Assembly (NCBI RefSeq): GCF_907164915.1
Contig: NC_061863.1
Location: 22,893,710-22,957,709 of the forward strand
Direction: 5' to 3'
Length of the DNA stretch: 64,000 nt
Source: Impatiens glandulifera
Taxonomy: Eukaryota > Streptophyta > Magnoliopsida > Ericales > Balsaminaceae
Shown: piece by piece, positions 57,446 to 64,000 of the stretch
Numbering within the stretch: the stretch's first letter is position 1
Layout: every line of letters starts with the position of its first letter
Translations under genes and position numbers: made by a program
The notes under the pieces: generated by a model
What the model saw: only the letters and a program-made list of their open reading frames with translations
Databases searched by the model: none
What the model was told of the DNA's origin: nothing

Positions 57446-58733
57446 TGATAAGAAAAATTAAGAAAGTTAATTTTCAAACCGGCCATACATTACAAGTTTT
57501 GAATATTTATTCTAAATAATCAAAAAGGGAGAAATTGATAAGAAAAATTAAGTAAAGTTAATTTTTGGAACCGGCTAGAAAAACTAAACAATTGTTAACT
57601 TCTATGTGCAGGAACAGATCAAATCGTATAAACCGGCTGGAGCCTCATGAACCGGCTGTTGAAACACTTCAAAGAAATTCAGTTCCAAGTGATCAATTCA
57701 AGATCAGAGGAACCGGTTTTAACTCTCTCAAGAGACCGGCTAGCAAAGACAAAGTTTACATTCCAGTCGGACTATATTATGTAAGAAACAAACTGGAAAC
57801 TACAATATGCAGAAGTGACGTAATATGACGAAATAAACGTGTCTCGAAGGGATAAAAGAAGATAAGATCCGATCAGAAGCATGCGAGGAAAGCAATGATG
57901 ATTTACTGATCCGATGTTGACAACCGGAAGGTGCATGCCTGACACGTGTCCGAATCTGCAAACCGGCAACGTCATATTTACCTGAGGAATCCCTGCATGC
58001 TTGCCAAGTGTTGAGGAAGGTGAAACGTGCAAGTAACCTCCCTGCACCGGCGTGATGTTGGAGTAACCAATCCCACGGTGAGAGAAGAATATGACCGTTG
58101 GGATCGTCCTTGCTATAAAAGGAAGACGAAGCGACCTCATTAATCACGGCACACAAATTAAGAAAATCCTAGAGAGATAAAGAAATATTACGAACGATCC
58201 AAAACCGGTGTGTCATAAACCGGAAGCTTTCTATGTGTTTTTGTGTTGTGTTATTGTATTACATCAAGAGTGAGTTGGTGTAACCGGCGAGTAGCGAGTT
58301 GGGCTCGACCGGTATTGTAATTATTGTAACGTTGAAAGTTAGTGGAGATCCTTCTCATAACCTGAGAAGAAGGGGTGACGTAGGAGGGTTTGCTCCGAAC
58401 ATTCATAAAAAATCTTGTCTCGTGTTATTTCCTTCATTAACTGCTTGATCACCTAACCTAACCAAAATCAATCTTACTCCGTAAACCGGTCCACTCATAT
58501 CTCTAAAACCTACTCCTTCTAAAACATCATCTAAGTCGCATACGTTGCTTCAGACTGAAACAGACATTTCCGCCCTTGAACCCGATTCAAGAGTCTGTGA
58601 CAGTTTGCGAAGTGCTAAGAACGGTCATAGTCTCTAACCGAACTATCACCAAAGTGTTGTGTGTGTTGTAAGCGGCCACCCTTCCTGAAACCGGAAACAC
58701 CCCGGTCCTCCAAGGGCGTCCCCGATCCTAACA
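57446..58733 (+). repeat. Cop-5 3' LTR (1,288 bp)
   Basis: Pairs with 53,673-54,959, including the 90-bp repeated start (second TGATAAG at 57,536). TATA box at 58,114. Confidence 0.9.
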
Positions 58734-58990
58734 AGATTATTGGTAACTATGAGTAGTTGGGGAGTATTGCAATTGTAAAAATAAGAGCATGCATATACAC
58801 ACAACATGACCTAGTATATAAACATCTCATAAGTACTTTACATGCTATTAAAGAAAGCTCTATTTTGTACATTTCAAAATTTTGCAGTTTGCGATTTTGC
58901 CAGTTGGTTATACTACTAGCTTCTTGGCCATCTTTAGTCATACAACGAAAGTGATAAGACTAGCATTTTCCTTTTCAAGGGGAGCGAGTC
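58734..58990 (-). other. Spacer between the two gypsy ORF1-like copies
   Basis: AT-rich, no recognised coding or repeat. It starts with the AGATT flank of Cop-5. It would originally have been continuous with 53,660 on the minus strand. Confidence 0.4.
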
Positions 58991-60000
58991 ATGTTACATG
59001 TAGTGGAGATGATAGAACATTCGCCTTCTTCCTCTTCTTCCTGCTGATGGCGCTGGAATTCGTCCATAATTTGGTCGATATAATCCTTCTTATCCTTTGG
59101 AATACCCATATGGACTGTGTTGCTCCACAGTTCGAGGTAGTCTATCTACGTAGTCGTTCTGGTTGATTGGCATATTTGTGGCAATTATAACGTCATGGCA
59201 GGGAGGCGTGTGATCTCATCCAAATTGTTTGAACAACTCGTTTGTGTAGTAAAAGGTGATTGTTTCGAGACCCATAAGCACAATTATGGGTTGATCACCC
59301 ATTAGGTAGGCCATCTTCTTGATTCCATACCAGATCAAGAGATCGCATATGGGATCATCGGCGTGGACTAGTGCCTTGGTTTTGACATATCTGACGCGTC
59401 GAGTTTTAAGAGTAACATTCATTTCGTTCCCAAGAAGTGGGGGAGGTATGTGTTCCATTTTCTCGAAGATCCAAGAATAGAGGATGATAGGAGCTCCTCT
59501 TTTGTTTATATGAGATGAGAAGTAGGATTCATTTAGACCTAGTACTGGCTCAACTAGGATTAATCAAGTGGGATCATTATTTCCTCCTCTTATGAGGTAA
59601 GCGACTTCCAATATTTTGGAACACGGTGGATGGCCGCTCGCTGGTGCCAACAGGTAATGAGCTAGCATTATCGTCATTATGAGTAGGGAGTTGCCAAAGA
59701 TCATCACAATTTCTCCTTCTTGAGTGGCCCTCCTTACCTAACAAGGCATATCTAGGTTGGTTTTTACTAAAATTTTGTCTGCTACCATCTTGGTGTACCC
59801 AAATTCTTCTTGGATAAGGCGCCTAAGAGACATGGAGTCGGTGTAGGGCTTGAGCCTTATGTGATTTTTGCTTTTGATCATCATGATTGCCCTAAATTCA
59901 TCAATGGTGGGGAAGATCTAATGAGCACATAGGAAGAAGGTCTTGTGCACCGGGCCCATTTTTGTTGCATTTCCATCATAAAGTTATGATGGATAAGAAA
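58991..60000 (-). pseudogene. Gypsy ORF1-like (DUF7745-type) copy B
   Basis: Minus-strand remnant related to copy A. The clearest stretch is 59,216-59,458: MEHIPPPLLGNEMNVTLKTR, KKMAYLMGDQPIIVLMGLE, YYTNELFKQFG. The N-terminal end near 59,980 (FMMEMQQKWARC) corresponds to MEMQQSWDP of copy A. The 3' end has acidic Glu-rich codons (EEEEEGEC). Many stops. It is preceded on the minus strand by the gypsy leader and LTR, so it is the ORF1 expected for this LTR. Confidence 0.58.
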
Positions 60001-60661
60001 GTTAGTATAGTTAATATAGCACTTAGACCATAGACCCAGTAGAAATATTCTTTTTTGTGAAAATGGTCGCTCTAGAGGTACAAGTCTTTGTTGTCTAAAA
60101 GGGACATTCTACTAGTGTATAACCAACTTTGACAAACATATTGTGTGATTTTCGATAAAAACATCTATGATTAGAGATGTTTATTGTATCTATTATAGAT
60201 GTATGCATGTATAATAAAAAAGCATGTACATGTTTTAGTTTTATCGAGGCTTTATTGTTTGGGCACATCAAACAACGGCTTGGAAGAGTAACCAGGTTTT
60301 GTGTACTAAGGAGGGGTTTTAGTTTTGATCGGAATCTCTCCCCACCGTCGCTAAGGTCACATCCCGAAGGATGTATCAAAGCCGGAAGGGGGAATTCACC
60401 CTAGAATTCATAGGTTTGTACTCTCATCTCTCGATCACAGACCGGTATGATTGTCATCACATAATTTCTAGGAGTATAGAATTCCAATCTAGTACTTCTT
60501 CATATAGTCCCAAGTGATATACCCTTTTAGTTTTAGAAATTATTAGGGTATAGCCAAGGTACCATTTTGGGGCCAAGAGTCATTAGGGCGGACTGTTGTG
60601 AAAGTTTGAAATGTTATAAATAAATATTTATATAGCTAGAGTTTTATTTATAAATTAGAAA
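60001..60661 (-). other. Gypsy leader (minus strand)
   Basis: Non-coding sequence between primer site and ORF1, homologous to the plus-strand fragment 20,753-21,480. Confidence 0.6.
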
Positions 60662-60684
60662 GGTTCCTAGCAAAGTCGTCAACT
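60662..60684 (-). other. Gypsy primer-binding site (minus strand)
   Basis: Minus-strand TTGACGACTTTGCTAGGAAC, a decayed version of the TGGCGACTC-type Tat/Ogre primer site. It lies a few bases after an LTR end in CA at 60,688. Confidence 0.55.
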
Positions 60685-60687
60685 AGT

Positions 60688-63640
60688 TGTACGTGCCAAA
60701 AAACAGTTAACAACCCTTTTCGTCCATCGGGTCAGGGCTCGGATCCCTATGTATAGCCCCTCCTCGGGATTGGAGTTTTATTTTTAAAATGCCCGACCCA
60801 GACTAAGCTGGTCAAGGTATAGATATATAAAAATATAGTCTTGGTTTATACGCCAAAAATCTCTTTTAATAAAACATTATTTAAGAAAATAATTCGTACA
60901 AAAATGTAGCATTGATGTTAGAATTTGGAATTTAAACGTAAATCAATGGTGTACAATTAAAAATGTAAAAACACTAAAGTTTCTATAAAGAGGGGTTCAT
61001 TTTCTGATTGCACTCGGGAAAAGATTTTCGCGCTATATCCTCCGTACCCGTTAAAGAACGCTTTTATTTTCCAAAAGTCTGGCTAGACAAAAGTTTATTT
61101 AAACATTTATTTTAAATTATGAATATGGGGTCCTAAGAAAGGGTCGGTACGGGAAACATAAATAATTGTACAAAATTATTAAACAAGTGTATCTAAGAGT
61201 GTGAAGTAGTATGCGTTTTAAGATATAGGATTTGATATATAAGATCGGGTAATGGGTACCTGATAAATATCAAAATCAAATGTTAAGGTTTAAACATAAA
61301 CGCAAAACTGTGCTTTATTCAAAATATTTGTTTGGAGACATCCCAGAAATATTTGAAAATCATTTTCGTACCTCAGGATCTTTCGAAATTAGTATAGGGT
61401 CCCAAAATAACAAAAATAATTTTGGTTTTTTGAAAAGTGGAACCAAATAGGCCCTATAATTGGTGTCCTAGGATCTGGGTTCGGGTTGAACCGACCTAGG
61501 CTCGAAGGTCTCAGTTCAGACTGAGTGGGCTCAGTTCAGACTAAGTGGGATCGGTCTAGACTAAGTGGGCTCGGTTCTAACTGATTGGTCTCGGTCCTAG
61601 GTTATAAACCTCGGTCCTAAGGTTAGAAACATTGGTCCTATGGTTTTTGAAAACTCAGTCCTAAGTTATAAAAAAACTCGGTCCTAGATTTTAGAAAACT
61701 CGGTCCTAGGCTGAAGAACACCAATCCTAGGTCTCGATCCTGACTCAAAAACATCGGTCCTTGGTCTCGGTCCCAGGAAAAAATTTATCGGTCCTCGATC
61801 TCGGTCAGGACCAGAGGCGCTCGGTCTTAGTTGTCGGTCCTTGCTCGAGAACACTAGTCCTACATGACCGAAGTGTTCTTGAATTGGTCAAAAATTGTAG
61901 GAGCTATAACTTTTGATTCAGATCATGTAATCATGATCGGTAAGCTAAAGTTAGTTCATATGATCATAAAGAACAAAAACCCTAATATAAATTACGATTT
62001 CTTAATCTCTACAAGGATCAATTTAAAAAAAACATTTTTGTCAAATTTTGGGATCTTTTAAATTAGGCCATTACAAAGCTTGATTTTTGCACTATTAGCT
62101 TTGAAATGGTGAATATATTTAAACACAACCAATATAAGAACATCATTCAAACATTAAAACAGTTTTTGAAGATTGAATCAAAATCCAAAATTTTCAAAAA
62201 CACAATTTGATCAAAGATGATCAAATCGATGTTACATTTGCTTGGAATTCATCCTAACACGTCAACAAACATGTATAGCAACTAATTTGATCAAAAAATC
62301 CTGATTAAAATCAAGAAGACATAATTTTTAAAAATCCAGTTTTCAAATTTAAAATTTCAAAAATTCTTTATTAAAGTTGATTTTATCTGATCTCTTTAAA
62401 CAAAAAGTTAATTAATGATCTAGGGAATGATTTTATACAAAGAAATCACATGAACAATCCCTAAAACATATCAAACTTGATCAAACTATATAATTTGAAG
62501 AAAATCAAATTCCAATTACAAATCAAAATACACATATTCTGGATTCATACATACAAACACTTGGAGAACACGCCTTGGATGTGTTGGAGTCTATCAGAAA
62601 CCTGGATAGTAACGGGAGTCGTCGGGGAAGGATTTTACAATAACTAGTCTTGGTTGGATTTTGTTCCCTTTTAATAAGTTTGTTGTAAGTGTAATCGTTT
62701 GATCTTCTATGTTTTTTATGCTTCACAAAGTAGTGGGGAATATTTATAATGGAAGTAGGGAGTCGGGGAGGTCAAATTCAAAGTTGAATTTGGCTTCCGG
62801 CATGTTTATCCCTAATCTGTGGCAGCCTTATCCATGGCGATATAAGATTTCTGGATAAGGGTGTTTTGTAGGCGAGGCTGAGGGGACCTTGTGGCCGAAG
62901 TTTGAAGAAACAAGGAAGTCTATGGAGTGAGTTGTCCCTTCGGGAAGATCAGGCGTCGGCGATTCGCATTTCTGGCGAGGTTGTGAGTTCAGCGACGAAG
63001 AGGAAGATCAAAAAGGTGTTGTTTTGATTGACGTCGTTCGCATTGCGTATATGGTCAGCGATCTTGACTAACGGGGTTAGTCCATCCCGTTAGTTGATCG
63101 GGTGTGGGCGAGCGCGCAGGTTCCGTTACAACGGATGTGTGGCGCGTTCTGGGCTGTTGGATTAGGCATGAGCGCTCATCTGATGGTCCAGAATCCTACT
63201 ACAAAGATTAAAAATAATTTATGTTACACCCGATTATCAGATTTTATTTTTATTTAAAAGGTTATAAAAATAAATTTTTAATTCCTTTTAAATTCCTTTC
63301 TTCACCAAAATTTCAAAAAAAATATTTTTATCAACATAATAACAATTATGTTCATATTTTATTTTTTGGGGGAATTTGAGGATATTTTATTTAATTGTTT
63401 TAAGTCATAAATTAAACATAATTTATGATTAAATCACAATTAAATATTGGTAACCTTTTTTTTACTTAATTTGAGTAAAATAAATATAATATTTTAACCT
63501 CAAATTATTTTTGGATTTTCGAATAATTTTCCTAATTAAGGTTTTAATATTACAATAATTAACCTTTAATTAAGATTTAATTATTTCTTTAGGTTATTTT
63601 AAATTAAAAAATTCAAAATATTATTTTAAAATTATTAATA
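60688..63640 (-). repeat. Gypsy 5' LTR (minus strand), about 2.95 kb
   Basis: Non-coding, collinear with 1181-4436. It includes the GGTCCTAG repeat zone (61,480-61,870), a more GC-rich block at 62,740-63,220 and AT-rich tails. Similarity to the left copy stops near 63,640 after AAATTATTAATATTA. The exact LTR start is not defined by a clear TG or target duplication. Confidence 0.6.
61480..61870. repeat. GGTCCTAG repeat zone in gypsy LTR
   Basis: Degenerate CTCGGTCCTAGG, CTCGGTTC and AAACTCGGTCCTAG units, matching 1700-2490. Confidence 0.75.
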
Positions 63641-63734
63641 TTAGGTATCAAAATTTAATATACGATTTTGAATCTATGGTTTTGTAGTCCAAAAATTGAC
63701 CGATAATAAATTTTATTTTGCACTTGCGTCTTGG

Positions 63735-63850
63735 GAATGGAATTTTGAGTGGATTGTCATCCAAGGGTGAAGTGGATATGTTGGAGAAGCAAGAATTTAC
63801 AGTTATTATGGAGAAGCCTTTGCAGGCTAAGCTGAAACCTAGATCAGGTA
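63735..63850 (+). other. Possible host exon fragment
   Basis: Outside the recognised transposons the plus strand reads GNGILSGLSSKGEVDMLEKQ, then EFTVIMEKPLQAKLKPRSG, with codon use that looks coding. GATCAG/GTATTA at about 63,850 could be a 5' splice site. No convincing 3' splice site and no family were recognised. It may be a real exon of a host gene extending beyond the window, or chance. Confidence 0.3.
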
Positions 63851-64000
63851 TTAAATAAATAAATGGATCGGCCTTTATCTTTAATTGTATCATATTTTCT
63901 GCTTTTGAACTTGGAAGTAACGGTAATCATGATCTGGCTTTACATAATTATGTGTTTAGTAATTGTAAAAATATCTTAGTATTCGTGAAAAGTATTGATT
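63851..64000. other. Unassigned tail
   Basis: AT-rich sequence with nothing recognisable. It could be an intron if the stretch before it is an exon. Confidence 0.3.

Larger units (their letters stand above)
53673..58733 (+). mobile_element. Cop-5: 5.1-kb Copia deletion derivative
   Basis: Copia insertion with two LTRs, 53,673-54,959 and 57,446-58,733 (TGATAAG to CCTAACA). They differ at only about 30-35 positions by eye, so roughly 97% identity. The internal part is only 2.5 kb: primer site, one gag-protease-integrase frame, polypurine region. RT and RNase H are deleted. It lies in the minus-strand gypsy element between its two ORF1-like copies. Confidence 0.9.

Noticed and set aside
57003..58156. 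Minus-strand open frames in Cop-5 (57,003-57,227; 57,772-58,156)
   Set aside because: They lie antisense to the integrase frame or inside the LTR, and the same frames recur at the same place in the 5' LTR (53,999-54,443). They are shadows.
1..64000. Integrated pararetrovirus or other virus
   Set aside because: All polymerase segments have Copia order PR-IN-RT-RH or the gypsy Tat motifs, with LTRs, primer sites and polypurine tracts. No movement protein or coat motifs were seen.

Overview
The window looks like plant nuclear DNA, probably from a eudicot. It is AT-rich and consists almost entirely of LTR retrotransposons inserted into one another. Primer-binding sites match the 3' end of initiator tRNA-Met in the Ty1/copia elements, and TGGCGACTC-type sites occur in the Ty3/gypsy (Tat/Ogre-like) remnants. 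No intact host gene, rRNA gene, tRNA gene or CRISPR array was recognised. One short exon-like stretch near 63.75 kb may be host sequence. The accessory ORF downstream of gag/pol resembles a domain I recall from predicted proteins of Lamiales such as Dorcoceras; this is only a weak hint at the lineage.

Layout. 1-5113 and 15,688-17,065 are the two halves of an old Copia element (Cop-0). Its gag is split by a 3.6-kb gypsy-LTR-like insertion (846-4438). Its protease is split by Cop-1 (5114-15,682), a 10.6-kb SIRE-like Copia with 2.2-kb LTRs and a perfect AGTTG target duplication. 17,068-21,480 holds a Copia integrase scrap, a plus-strand gypsy gag/protease remnant, and a gypsy LTR end with primer site and leader. 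21,493-41,999 is Cop-3, with Cop-2 (22,244-32,676, GAAGT duplication) inserted in its 5' LTR. 42,000-47,722 is the minus-strand Cop-4, into whose 3' LTR Cop-3 jumped. 47,723-63,640 is a minus-strand Tat-like gypsy (LTR, primer site, leader, two ORF1-like copies, gag, protease, RT, RNase H). It is cut at its RNase H end by Cop-4 and in the middle by Cop-5 (53,673-58,733), a young Copia deletion derivative.

How the parts relate. Cop-1 to Cop-4 form one superfamily with TGTTGGGTC LTR starts and LTRs full of palindromic TTAGAC-N4-6-GTCTAA units. Cop-1 and Cop-4 keep pol (Cop-4 only in part), but their gag lacks the central part and zinc knuckle. Cop-2 and Cop-3 have no pol at all. They carry a gag (with zinc knuckle in Cop-2) and a downstream ORF of about 1,100 codons with an Arg-Gly-rich tail, preceded by its own TATA box and more palindromes. 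This suggests a pol-less lineage mobilised in trans. Every coding region carries stops or frameshifts, so nothing here is autonomous now.
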